Part shown: piece by piece, positions 34,601 to 45,406 of the stretch
Numbering within the stretch: position 1 is the stretch's first letter
Layout: each line of letters opens with the position of its first letter
The notes under the pieces: model-generated
The model's database searches: none
The model's input: the letters and a program-made list of their open reading frames with translations, nothing else
What the model was told of the DNA's origin: nothing
Source of the DNA: Distichodus sexfasciatus
Taxonomy: Eukaryota > Chordata > Actinopteri > Characiformes > Distichodontidae
Assembly (NCBI GenBank): GCA_032718565.1
Contig: JAVGVS010000536.1
Span: forward strand, 62,001-126,000
DNA: 64,000 nucleotides
Reading direction: 5' to 3'
Made by a program: the position numbers and the translations under genes

Positions 34601-37454
34601 TCAGAAACGCTTCGTTTTGCACCAAAAAATGAATGTTTGTTGTTGTTTACAGGTAAATGTTTTACCAAAGCAGTAAATGTTCTGCTGAACCCCAGCACTT
34701 TGTTGAAGCTGAATAACAGTCATTTAATGTGACATTTTTTTTATTGCATTGTTCTTTTTCCCATCCGCTCCATAATTAGACACTTTTTAGGTGAATAAAT
34801 ATGATTATAACGTAATTCAGATATGATTATAAATATGATTATAACGTAATAAACACGGAATTCAGAAGAATAAAAATGCAAAAAACTGAAAATAAAATGG
34901 AATTTAGGAAAAAACAAAGCGGATTTCATAGGGCTCTACGGATTTGGTCTCCAACCTGGTGTCTAATTGGTTCGCCTCGTCTCGTAACCGTAATATATAC
35001 TGTATATACTAATGACAAAACTACTTGACGGTGACGGTCTTTTTTGTCTCAGACAGGCGAGGCTGGAGGATGAAGAGGAGGAGAGACCTTCGAGCGAAGT
35101 CGGCTCTGAACACTCACTGCAAACAACAGGTAATACAGCTCAGACCAGTACAGTTAATCCAAAACGACATTTATAACCTCTAATCGACGGAGGTGGTTTC
35201 ATCCTGTTATAAACATCAGCTTCGGCAGCGTGTGGCTTTGTGTAATCCGTTCTGACCGTTTTGTGCCGCTTTTTGGCGTCTTGTGCTTGGGCCCCACTTG
35301 TAGCAATATTTAAGTTTTTGGGTTTGTTTGTTGTTCTCCTAGTTTCGGACAATTTACGCTTTCTCATTTGCAGACAGCAGCGAGACGGAAGGCTCTCCCG
35401 GCCCCGCTGCGTCGTGGGAAAGCCGCGCTTGGCCGGCGCTGGAGCGGGTAGTGACGAGTCGAGTGCACTGTGGCGCGCTGGACGGAGAGAGCGTCGCCGA
35501 AAAGTTCCGCTACGACGAGCAACACACTCTTCTGCACAAAATCAACCTCAGCCCGTCCGGATGGAGCCCCGAGCTCCTCTCGCTCACACACTCGCTCACA
35601 CACACTCCCGTCGACTGCAGAGGATACTTCACACTCACGCTGCTGGGTAAGAGAGGCGCTTAGGGAGGTAACGACGCATCGTGACTCTCAATATATTGAC
35701 CAGCCGTACTCTCTCGCTCTCAGGTCTGAACCAGCAGGCCGCAGTGGATTTTCTATTTCTTCCCATGTTTTCATTCGCCGATCCCCGAGCCGTCGGAAAA
35801 CCCTGCGGTTCCCACGACAACACGCTGATGTCCTGCCTGACGTCCGGCTTCTCGTTTGATCCGACCAGCGGAACCTGCTCCTCTCCTGGTGTGTGTATCT
35901 CTCTCTCTCTCTCTGTGTCTAACACACAACTACATTTCCATCATCGTCATCATCATCAGCAGCAGCTGGGGCAGGGGTTCCCAAAGTGAACAAAATAAAT
36001 TTTGGAATTCGTATGTTTCTTTATAAATTCAAAATAAAAAATATAAAACTGCAAGCAGTGATTACGGGGGCCATGCAGTTCGCAGCCTTTTCAGTTACGT
36101 TTTTTTTCAGTTTTGATTCGAAGTGGACAGACGTTAAAAAATGACACGTTTCGTCCTTTTATCTAGGGTACTACGGTTCAAAATTTATTAGGTTTATTAC
36201 TTATCAAGTGTGCAGATGAATTACTTATTAAATGTGCAGTATAAGATTTTTAAGAATCGGAGCTATGGTTCAAAAATTATTAGGCAAAACGCAGAACAGC
36301 TTATTATACGGCCACCAACTGGCAGAGTGGCGCAATTTTTTTTGCCTAAGTAGAGGGTGGGGTGCCGGACCCTGTAACCCAGCCAGAGCCGGATTTCTAT
36401 GACACTCGGTGTGTGGTGTTGCAGTCCTATGCCAAGCCCACCACATTTATTTGCATATTACAGAAAAATGAAGACCTAAATTAAAAATGTGCTCGATAAT
36501 AATTAAAGAAGAGTGTCTTGGGATTCAAATGATACCAGTTGCATGCAGATTGGACAAAAATCCAGGGACTAGTTCGAAAAAGATGGGTTTTCATTTTATG
36601 CAAATTAGCGAAAAATCGAATATGGCGGAAATAGATGTGAGGGTCTAAAAGATTCGTCTTGACCCAAGGAATAAGATTTTTGAGAATCGGAGCTACGATT
36701 CAAAAGTTATTAGGCAAAATGCAATTTTTGCGGGGGGAAAACGCAAAATAGCTTATTTTGGTGCAATTTTTTTTGCCTGAGTAGTGGGTGGGGTACCGGA
36801 CCTACCTGCCAAATTTCAAAGCTGTAGGTCTTACAGTATTTTCTCCACAACGCGTTTTAAGGCAGAAATTTAAAAAAATTAAAAAATTAGCACACTTCCA
36901 GTAGGGTTCCACACAGCGTTCCACTGCATGGCCCCCTAAAAATAGCCGGGGTTGTAGTTTAACGGTTCTCTACGCACTAGGTAATGCCCACGGAGAGTCA
37001 GACGCGTCCTGTTTGACTTGGTGCCCTACGTAGGGTGGGAAGTGACTTTTTCTCAGAATGTTGGAAACGCTCCGCCCTCGCTCCACTCTGCTTTCATGTT
37101 ATAGTGTTATTTTTGTGCCAAAACTGAGCGTGCAGTGGAACTTTGCCAAGCAAAACATCTTGCCTTTAAACGCTCGACTCTGCCTTCGTTTATCGGTATC
37201 GGCAGACGCGAGCATGAAAAATATCGGAAATTTCCAATAATTCCCATATCGTGCACCTTACTTGTAACTGATCTAACCAGCTCTCTCTCTCTCTCGTTTC
37301 TGCTCCTCCACCAGCAGAGGCGCTACTGAGCTCAGCCGCGGCTCTGGAAGACGAGAGGGTGGTGTGCGTGTTGGACGTGTGTTTGTTGGGTCCGAACCGA
37401 GTGGAAATGGTCTGCTCCAAACTCTACCGGACGGCCGACGTCTCTCCTGTTTAG
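28602..37454 (+). CDS. radx: RADX, RPA1-related single-stranded DNA-binding protein, 14 coding exons, 811 aa
   Basis: RADX binds single-stranded DNA through OB folds at replication forks and antagonises RAD51 accumulation. Exons: 28602-29166, 29422-29552, 29666-29858, 30863-30965, 31044-31144, 31237-31356, 31465-31560, 31655-31822, 33516-33697, 33907-34031, 35053-35129, 35374-35646, 35724-35888, 37318-37454. All junctions are GT/AG and phase-consistent; the sum is 2436 nt, near the human length of about 855 residues. Diagnostic matches to RADX are HYLALWNNEDPYG (residues 161-173), YFEVADQSG (from about 234), VTFVGRVERI, KPYVLDPKVKSFIQW, LEGLQYREHRTLAVQGHITA, and GYFTLTLLGLNQQAAVDFLF near the C terminus. 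A basic run PPKRRRTERE in exon 10 may be a nuclear localisation signal. No lesion was found. Confidence 0.93.
29216..29383. mobile_element. Short hAT-like MITE filling radx intron 1
   Basis: The left end TAGGGCTGGGTGATACG pairs, with mismatches, with the right end GTATCGTCCAGCTTTA. It is about 168 bp long and makes up most of the 255-bp intron 1. TAGGGCTGGGCGATA-type ends are common in fish non-autonomous hAT elements; a second such end is at 30004-30022. Confidence 0.65.
29886..29965 (+). mobile_element. tRNA-derived SINE fragment
   Basis: A head-and-body fragment (CTGGTAGTGTAACGGTT, then GGTACCATTGAGGTACTC) of the same family as 26621-26852, in radx intron 3. Confidence 0.6.
30358..30500. 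repeat. (TATA)n/(TG)n composite microsatellite
   Basis: Alternating TA and TG runs in radx intron 3. Confidence 0.92.
32061..32708. mobile_element. Non-autonomous TIR element (MITE), copy 2
   Basis: It starts GTGACCCTCCACGGCAAAAC and ends with the matching inverted sequence GTTTTGCCGTGGAGCGTCAC. The arms extend about 37 bp through CGCTTGTCGCA with a single mismatch. The interior is the reverse complement of 3326-3926. It lies in radx intron 8. Target-site duplication is not evident. Confidence 0.88.
32709..33430. repeat. Degenerate GATAATTGG/CCAATTATC repeats in radx intron 8
   Basis: Multiple diverged copies of GATAATTGGCCAGT, GATAATCGGTCAAC and GACCAATTATCA occur in both orientations. They resemble stacked ends of a TIR element whose termini read GCCGATAATTGG; similar pieces are at 11214-11232 and 32038-32052. 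Confidence 0.65.
34146..34938. mobile_element. hAT-like non-autonomous element (about 0.8 kb)
   Basis: The left end AGGGCCCTATGATGTCCGC and the right end GCGGATTTCATAGGGCTCT are inverted repeats with few mismatches. The flanking octamers (GCTGATTT and ACGGATTT) agree at 6 of 8 positions, compatible with an old 8-bp hAT target duplication. It lies in radx intron 10. No transposase. Confidence 0.75.
36050..36950. repeat. Unclassified dispersed repeat in the last radx intron
   Basis: It contains an internal direct duplication: the block with AGAATCGGAGCTA, TTCAAAA and TTATTAGGCAAAA occurs at about 36248 and again at about 36668, and GGTGGGGT..CCGGACC occurs at about 36355 and 36785. The outer parts carry GGGGGCCATGCAG and CATGGCCCCC, which may be inverted ends. 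No open frame. Confidence 0.65.
36955..37250. repeat. Dispersed repeat, copy 2 of 3
   Basis: Matches 227-590 and 45800-46680 (CTACGTAGGG, GGAAACGCTCCGCCCTCGC, TGAGCGTGCAGTGGAACTTT). It ends 60-70 bp before the last radx exon. Confidence 0.6.
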
Positions 37455-37783
37455 AACTTCCAGCTCATGTAAAATCACCGTACATCTGATAAGCCGTAAT
37501 ACAGTTTTTTTTGTAATTTTGTGAGTAAATTATTTTATTAGAAATTTTCTCATCGTTTTGGTCTTTATCGACAGCTTTACGTTGGAGATTGTGGTTGATT
37601 TGATAAATGTTACATTTTTTTAAATTTGGGCTCTGACTCTTTATTACTCTAACCCCAGTGTGGATGGTTTTTGGTTTGTGTAATGTCATTTTTGCTGTAA
37701 ATTTGTAAAAACAGTTAAGTGCAGTTAAAGAAAAAAACACACTTCATATTTTTGAAATTTACATTTTAATTTGTGAGCTTCTC

Positions 37784-37789
37784 TTTATT
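37784..37789 (-). terminator. Polyadenylation signal candidate for C1q gene A
   Basis: AATAAA on the minus strand, about 130 bp beyond the stop codon. A second AATAAA lies at 37871-37876, about 45 bp beyond the stop. Confidence 0.5.
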
Positions 37790-37918
37790 TAAAACTCGCT
37801 CGGCTTCTTACACCACACACCAGTAACGCGTTTTGCGGGATTCTTTCAAGATAAAAATGCGTCAAACCTGTTTATTACTCAGCGGTTAGACTAAATGTAA
37901 AGATGATGTGGAGGATTT

Positions 37919-39542
37919 TCAGGACAGCCTGGGGAACAGAAGGAAGCCGGTGAAGATATTACGGTTGTAGGAGTCTTCGTAGAGGCGGTGGGAGGTGGGC
38001 AGCCGCACATCCACCATGTCTCCTTTGTCCAGCTCCAAGACGAGGCCTCCCGAAAAGTGGCGGGTGTAACCGTCGTCGTTGAACTCGAACAGCTGCGTCA
38101 GACGCTCCTGGTTCCGGTACAAACTCACACCCGAGTAATGACCGTTGGTCGAGCCGCAGGCCGTGATGCGGAAGTAGTAAACGCCTGCAGTCGGCGCCGT
38201 GAACACTCCTGGAATTAAAATAGTTTCAGAAAAACGACTTTCGAAATCTCAAATTGACAAAATCTCACACATCAGTTACTAGGATTAATTTTTTAAATTC
38301 TGTTACTGCTTTTTCCAGTGTAACTAAATGGTTCAAGCTGGTTTCCTGAATATTAACACTAGTCCTGGACTAAATTGCAGATATAATGGAGATTCACCAC
38401 TGAAATTCAAAGATAGTCTAGACTTAGGCTTAATCGTTGCTCTGGCTCCTTAAAAACAAACAATTAGGGCAGATTTCACAGCTGGATTAAGCCTAGTCTT
38501 GAACTAAATTACAGGACTAACAGATTTACCCCCGAAGCTCAAAGGGCCAATTTCCTAGTCAGGGATTAAGCCTAGTCCTAGACTAGATTTGAGTTTGAAT
38601 GGTAAATCTCCTTTGGTACTACATTTTAGTCCAAGACTAAACTTAATCCATGAGCAAAAAAACAGCCAAAGATAATCTAGACCTAGGACTAACCGTAGAC
38701 TGAAAAATCGGGTTCCCCGGGTTTGCAAATGATTGCGATTTCTTGGTTTTTCAGGTTGTGGTGTGGACTGGGGGTGGGCAATTAATCAAAAATTACTCGA
38801 TAGCGCTATTCAAAACTTCTAATAAACGATCATTTAGATTCCGATAATTTAGTTGAAATGTAAAAATTCTTGTGAACGTGTTCCTGAGATAGTGTTCCTC
38901 GTTCTTGTCTTGTGACGTGTGTAAGGTCTAATTTGTGATTATTGTGAGTGTTCTAGCAGCGTAGTGGCTGATGTTACCGGTGTTGGGGTTGTAAGATTCT
39001 CCGGTGTTGGTGAAGACTTTAGTGAAGACCAACACGCTCAGAGTGCTCAGGGGACCAATCGATGAGGAGAGTCCAGCTGAAAACGCCACCCTGGGTTTTT
39101 CTAGCAAATAAACAAATTAATAAATTAATTAATAAATGAATGAACACAGTCCTCTGATGCAGGAACAGCAAAAAAAAGTGTGAATTTACCTACGACTTCT
39201 TTCTTCAGACTCGTCAGCGCTTTTTCATTGGCGTTCAATCCCTTTTTCAGAGCTGTTATGAATAAAACACAATTACATTTCTGTATTTTATTATTAATAT
39301 ATACATATATAACTATAAATTTAATGATTTTAGTCATTATAGTTATACTATTCAAGTAAGTTTAAATATATTCAGTACTATACCTAATATTATTTTATTA
39401 TATTTACATACCAGGTATAATATATACTAAGTATATTAGTACTATATAACAGTATAGCATATATAACACTATATAATTATAGGTATACTATAAACATATA
39501 TAGTAAGAATAATATATAGACAACTACTATACCTTATATATA

Positions 39543-39635
<93 letters not shown>

Positions 39636-41105
39636 GAATAGCTATGTGTAAGTCACAGCAAGATGTTTTTCTAGAGATATATAGACAAGGGATGTTTATC
39701 AGACCTAATTCTCAATGCAACATTATTAGGTTGCTATGAAATAAAATAAGTTTGAAAATGGGATGTGCAAAAGTTTGGGCAGCCTCTCACTTGCACATTA
39801 CTTTGAAGCCCTGCAGTCATTTAATACTGACAGTTTGCAGCACTAAATTGCTTTGATTAGCTCATGAGACCTTACACTACAAAGACAGCTGCAACCAATC
39901 AAATAAAAAGGGATTAACATAAATAAATTGCTAGTGGTACTGGTCCTTGGTTTCCTCTTAGAGAGTGGCAGCAACATAGAACTGAAGAACTCTACTGACT
40001 TAAAAACTAAAAGATATGCATTTTTTATGAATTAGGAGAAGGGCACAAAAGATTATCATAAAGGTTTGGACTGTCTGTCTCAACAGTCAGAAATGTAGTC
40101 AGAAAGGCCACAGGAACAGTCCTTGTGAAGAAAAGATGTCATAGGCCAAGAAAAATATCTCAAAGGCACAGGCGAAGACTGGTTAGAATTGTCTGAATAA
40201 ACCACAGACCACTTCCAGAGAGCTACAACAACATCTGGCTGCTGATGGTGTCATTGTATCAACTCCACAGTCCATGCCCTCTACCAGAACAGCTCAGTGG
40301 AAGAGTGATGTAGCAAAAAGAAAGAGCATATGAAGTATGAAAAAAGAGCATCTGAACAAGCCAGAAATATTCTGGAAAAAATACTGTGGACAGATAGAGA
40401 CCAAGATAAATTATTTGGTCATAACCAGAGGCTGCCATGGTGAAAAAAAAAATACACAGCATTCAGGAGAAGAACTTGCTGCCAACAGTAAAATTTGGTG
40501 GAGGTCATCATTCCGTCATCAGCTATTGTGGCTAGCACAGGTATTGAAACCTTGTTAAAGTTGAGACACATGGATTCCACCCAGTATCCAGCAGATTCTT
40601 GAATGTTCAGAGTCAGTGCATAGTTGAAGTTACACTTCGGGTTGATGTTTCCAGCACGACAATGATCAAAAGCACGCTCCTACCGTCTACTAGCAATTAA
40701 TGCAGAGGCACAAGTACAGTGTTCTTGAGCAGTATCCCAGTCCCCAGGCCTGAACATCACTGAAAATGTATGCATTGAGTTGGAAACAGGCTGTCCATGC
40801 CCGGAAGCCATAAGACCTGACTGAACTGGAGGCATTTTGTATGGAAGAATGGTCCAAAATACCACCAGCCAAATTCAGGGATTTGTGAGTGTAGCTACAG
40901 AAGCTACAACCCGTTATTTCAGCAAGGAGGCTCTACCAAATATTAATGGGACATTCGCTGGGTGCCCAAATTTATGCACCTACTATTTTTTGTTTAAATA
41001 ATTTTCACATTGTTTCTGTTGGCCCAATAAAAAAGATTTCACTCAATTTTACTGAATTGTTGCTGTTTCCATAAGTTATAAAGTATGTTATGAATTAATA
41101 CAGTT

Positions 41106-41181
<76 letters not shown>

Positions 41182-42656
41182 TATATATTTTATATATATA
41201 CGTGTGTGTGTGTGTGTGTATTTTATATATAAAATATAAAATATATCTTTTGCAGAAAGTTTATATATATAAATATAACTTCATTAGGACCTTTTTACCT
41301 TTACTTTCCTTCTTACTTTTTCTTCTTCTTCACTGGCTGCAACAGCAGTTCTCACTTCTGTTATCTCAGCTGCTTTAGTGCTTTAAATGATGAGATAATA
41401 TTTAAAAGGCGATTATTATTTACATTGTGCTGTTATCAAATAAAGAGAACACATAATTGGTGAAAAAGTGCAAAAATATACAGTATATAGCTTTTTATTT
41501 CTAACACCTCTCCATTTTCAAATCTACCAGGTTTTACTTAATAAGGCAAATTCGTCACCTGCCACAACATCTTTTGTCACCTTCTCCAGACTGATACTTA
41601 ATTAACTTGTCTGTTGTTCTTTTGAAGTTTGACCTTCAGAACTGTGGGAGAAATTACAAAGCTTTAACGTCATGAAAAACACCCACAAAAGAATTTAGTA
41701 AAACTGCTTTTAATAAATTTGGGCAACCCAAATGTCTTGACAAATTGATGGGAAAGGGTTTTGTATTGCTGAACCCCAAATCTGACAATCAGTCATATTA
41801 ATATTCTTGTATGATATATTAGCTTCAACAAATCTAAATTTATTTCATTTTAAAACTGCGTTTTCAGTGTTGCAACTTTGGATTTTTAAGTCCTGGAAAT
41901 GCAAATCGTAATTGCCAGATTAATTTAATAACTAAAGTCATAACTAGTTATTTTTAACAACTCAGTAAATAATTATTAAACTTAATTATTTCGCTCACTT
42001 AACACAAGGCTAGTTTTTGCTTTGCATTACTCTCTGTAAAAAAAAAGAATTACAGTACATTCCTGGAAAAGAACCTGATATATTACTAATTTCGTTTTCA
42101 AATTTCCAATGATTGGGTTCACTGTGTGTGGCATATCTACACATTCACTCTTAAACCTAGTATCATAAATAAAAGAACCCTCATAAATTTGCGAGAAGCA
42201 CAAAATTCTGAGATTAAAGTCTCCAATTTATGAGAACAAAATGGGATTATAAAGTCCTACATTCAAAAAATTACTCCTAGCTACTCTGACAATATCCGCA
42301 TTTCTTGTAAATTTGCAACTAATCTATTTAATTTAGTTGATCCTTAAAAAAAGTTTGAAGTTAAGTTAATGAAAAAAAAGAGAGTATGTTATGTGACCTA
42401 TTAGACAAATCATTTTTAAATGAAATTTAAAAAAACAAACATTTTAAATTAACATATATTTTAACAGAGGGTGTTCCTTACCTGCATTCTCATCCTCAAG
42501 GCTTTTAACTTTAAACTTCCAGCTCGGTCAGGAGTTGTTGATGTTCCCCAGGATGTCCAGGTGGCCCAGGAATCTCGAATATCTGCACTGACCAGTTTGG
42601 AGCTGAAAGCTGCCATGGAACAGCAAAGTCAAAGCAACAACCACCACCGGCTTCAT
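37919..42656 (-). CDS. C1q-domain protein gene A, in-frame stop in exon 1
   Basis: Minus-strand exons: 42656-42482 (start MKPVVVVALTLLFHG, a signal peptide), 39252-39190 (63-nt coiled-coil exon, LKKGLNANEKALTSLKKEVV), 39100-38978 (C1q N half, VAFSAGLSSSIGPLSTLSV) and 38208-37919 (C1q C half, GVYYFRI to FTGFLLFPRLS). Junctions from 39252 onward are GT/AG and phase 1. Exon 1 has a TGA at 42530-42528, after 42 codons; the same frame then continues with KVKSLEDENA and a good donor, as in gene B. The gene is therefore either a nonsense allele or pseudogene, or has a base error there. A possible further stalk exon around 41372-41299 does not keep the frame. The family is secreted, C1q/TNF-fold, with a coiled coil instead of collagen. 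The exon 1 to exon 2 intron holds a Tc1 fossil. Confidence 0.7.
38330..38710. repeat. Dispersed TTAAGCCTAGTC repeat in gene A intron
   Basis: Internally repetitive sequence with GGATTAAGCCTAGTC, AGACTAA and ATTTAGTCC pieces in both orientations. A related copy is at about 43530-43720 (GGATTAAGCCTGGGC, ATAATGGAAATTCACCACTG). It is a common kind of fish interspersed repeat; no coding content. Confidence 0.6.
39548..39632. repeat. (AT)n microsatellite, left of Tc1 fossil
   Basis: About 40 AT units with one C interruption. Confidence 0.95.
39750..41060 (+). mobile_element. Degenerate Tc1/mariner transposon
   Basis: The ends carry GATGTGCAAAAGTTTGGGC (39757) and, inverted, GGTGCCCAAATTTATGCACC (40960-40980). 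The interior matches a Tc1-type transposase gene in outline. At 40137-40200 the plus strand reads HRPRK then RRRLVRIV, close to the GRPRK AT-hook-like motif. Further on come the familiar tracts around TACTGTGGACAGA and TGGTCATAACCA. Many stops and frameshifts make it a dead copy. It lies inside the first intron of C1q gene A between two long TA tracts. Confidence 0.85.
41106..41225. repeat. (AT)n/(CA)n/(TG)n microsatellite, right of Tc1 fossil
   Basis: A TA run of about 58 bp, followed by CA, TA and TG runs. Confidence 0.95.
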
Positions 42657-42710
42657 CCTCCCAAAAACTTCCTCGACTCCCAGTCTGACTTTTGAATCAT
42701 CTCAGATGAC

Positions 42711-42720
42711 TTTTATAAAA
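42711..42720 (-). promoter_or_regulatory. TATA box of C1q gene A
   Basis: TTTTATAAAAG on the minus strand, about 55 bp upstream of the gene A start codon, a suitable place for a short 5' UTR. Confidence 0.6.
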
Positions 42721-44533
42721 CGACTGAGAGCAGAAGCTCAACCCCCAGTGAGATGATGTGGGTTTTTGTTTTAACCGTATAAAGACGGCAAAAAGCGATT
42801 GCTGTATCTGAAACCAGAGGAGCATTACAAATCTAAATGAGTTAAATAATGAGTAAATCGAATTTGATTTTACTTGAAAAAAACAGGCCTGGGAAATTAA
42901 TCAGAAATTAATTGAAACCAAAATTCATAACTTTGATTCAGCGTAACCTGTCAGATTTTTTTAAAATTCTCTGAATACACAAAAAAAGAATGGTCACAAA
43001 AATATGCACTTGTTCATTAGAAAAAAACTTTTAAAGCTTTGCATTAAATAGTTTTAATAGTTGAGTATATTTTACAGTAAAACTTTTCTTAGTAGACTAA
43101 CCAAACAACTAAATAAATGTTTGTCGTCATTAATCATATTAATGTGATATTGATTTAGATCATATCACCAACTTATGGAGCCTATGTTAAGTTAAGCCAA
43201 ATTAATTTTTACAGGTGCACTAGAATGCATAATTGCCAAGATTAATTAATAATTGTAAGTTGTAACTAGTTATTATTAACAACTCAGTAAGTAATTATTA
43301 ATAATTTCAACTCATTACTTTAGGGTTAGTTTTAGCTTAGCATTTCTCTTTGTAAAAATTGTAGTGCATTAGTACAATCAATTTTGCCATCACATTTCCT
43401 CAACCCTTTTCCATCTTTAGATGATTTTTATTCTCATCTAGTGCACCTTCGCCCACTTTACTAGACCTACACAACACTACTTTTCATAATATGATTTTAA
43501 GCCATTAAAAGACACCAAGACTCAAGTTTCTTGAACGTGGATTAAGCCTGGGCTAAAGACCAAACTGCAGTATAATGGAAATTCACCACTGAGATTCAAA
43601 GCTGGTCTGGGGTGTGTTCCCAAAAACATAGCAACTAAAATTGTGCCAGATGTATGCTTTGGGGGCATTCTCTGGGTTTAAACTTAGTATGATCTGTGAC
43701 ACTAGTCCAAGGACTGTATTTAAATGAAGAAACTTTCAAAAAGACAAACTTTCAATACACTTCATTTTGCTAAAATAAAATTCTACAATTGAGTTGAATT
43801 CTATCATAGTAATCAATTTTGCCATCAAATAAATTTGTATTTCCACATTAATAACAAAAAAAATACAGTTAGCTCCAGTACTTGTGAACCTAGAACTGGC
43901 ATTAGCACTAAACTGAACTTATCTCTATGTATCTGTGATGCAACCTTACTAAATAACGCAAATTTCTTTTTGCATTCATCCCTAGTCATTCCGTCTCCAT
44001 TTTTCCCCACACCATTTTATTTAATTTTTTGAATTGTTGAGTAGTATTTTTATTGCTGACAAAAACTGATAAGGAATATCTCGCTTACCAAATCATACTG
44101 ACTCATGCTGGCAAGGTCTAAAATAAGTTCAATATTTAATATTGCATAAACATTTTTTACATACATACAACATACAGCATAAAATTGCAAAAGCCAGAAT
44201 GACTTTAAACCCAAATGATGATAAGAAGTTCCCTTTTCATGAACATTTATGATAAACTAATTAGATCTATTTATCATAAGTCTTGCCATTTAGAACCAAA
44301 TGTAGAAGTAAAGATGAATTATTTCAGCATCTTATTCAGATCATATTTCCAATATACTAGTAATGAAAAACTTTGCCGAGAATGTAGTACTAGAACTACT
44401 GACCATTATTATGCAAGATGTAATTGTTATTTTCTCCACAATGCAATTATCTTAAATAGATAACCAAGACACAACCATCAAATATAAATACGCTAGGAAG
44501 TGAAGACAAAAATTTTACTAAGAATAAGCAGAA

Positions 44534-44580
<47 letters not shown>

Positions 44581-45330
44581 TCTTTACAAATATGTAGTTG
44601 ACCCACATGTATATATGGATATTTGTACGATCAAATTCACAAACTCACTATCAAACAGTATTCTGAACAGTATGACAGTTTAAAATTTATCCTGCATCTT
44701 CACACTTTAATAATTTAAAAAAAACTGACTTAAAAACTTTAACAAAAAAATTAAACCATTATCTCCACAAATTGGCATAAAGGGGAAACAGACTATATTA
44801 GAGGTTACTCTTTTGCATTAAATTTTTAGTGCCAAGTAAGTTTCATTGGTTGTACAAAAAAAGGTGAATGTAAAATGTATGATTATTACTGGAATTTTTG
44901 CATTACCTCTTAAATTATCTGTCAAATTTGAAGCAAATGTTAAGTCAAGATTGTTTTATTGTTATACTAAGGTAATAATTTTAAACAATAAAAGTGTCAT
45001 GCTGTGGTGTGGTGTGGCGTGTTCACAATGATAAATAATTATCACGCAAATTTACTCACTTAAAATGTAGGGAAGAGGGCATTACGAATATGTGGTAATG
45101 CCATATGGAATCTCAAATGCCCCTTTTGTTTTTTGTATGTCTTACATGAACTGTAGTGTACGTCCTGAGATTTACAACTGACCTGTCCACACGCTTTCAT
45201 TGACGAGATATTTGAAGACTGTTCTGTCCTGTGGTGTGTTCACAATGACAAATACTCAATCGCTTAAATTATTTAAATTGTGTGAACCAGTGTAAAAAGG
45301 GAGACCAGTTGGTAATGAACAAGAATTGGA
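42721..45330. other. Intergenic DNA between C1q genes A and B
   Basis: AT-rich, with an (AT)n run at 44537-44577, a dispersed repeat (about 43530-43720) and two SINE tail fragments (45000-45050 and 45222-45268, TGTGGTGTGTTCACAATGACAAA). No gene was seen. Confidence 0.6.
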
Positions 45331-45331
45331 A

Positions 45332-45337
45332 TTTATT
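45332..45337 (-). terminator. Polyadenylation signal candidate for C1q gene B
   Basis: AATAAA on the minus strand, 70 bp after the stop codon. Genes C, D, E and F have the same signal at the same relative place (for example 49309-49314). Confidence 0.6.
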
Positions 45338-45406
45338 AATGAAGTGTGAAATAAAAAGGATCATCACATGAAGCTGTTGTTATAAAGTGTGAAATAAAAG
45401 GCGTTA

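Noticed and set aside
35261..35650. Alternative open frame overlapping radx exon 12
   Set aside because: It is a shadow frame; the correct frame continues the splice phases and matches RADX.
39750..41060. Active transposase gene
   Set aside because: Many stops and frameshifts; only the Tc1 outline remains.
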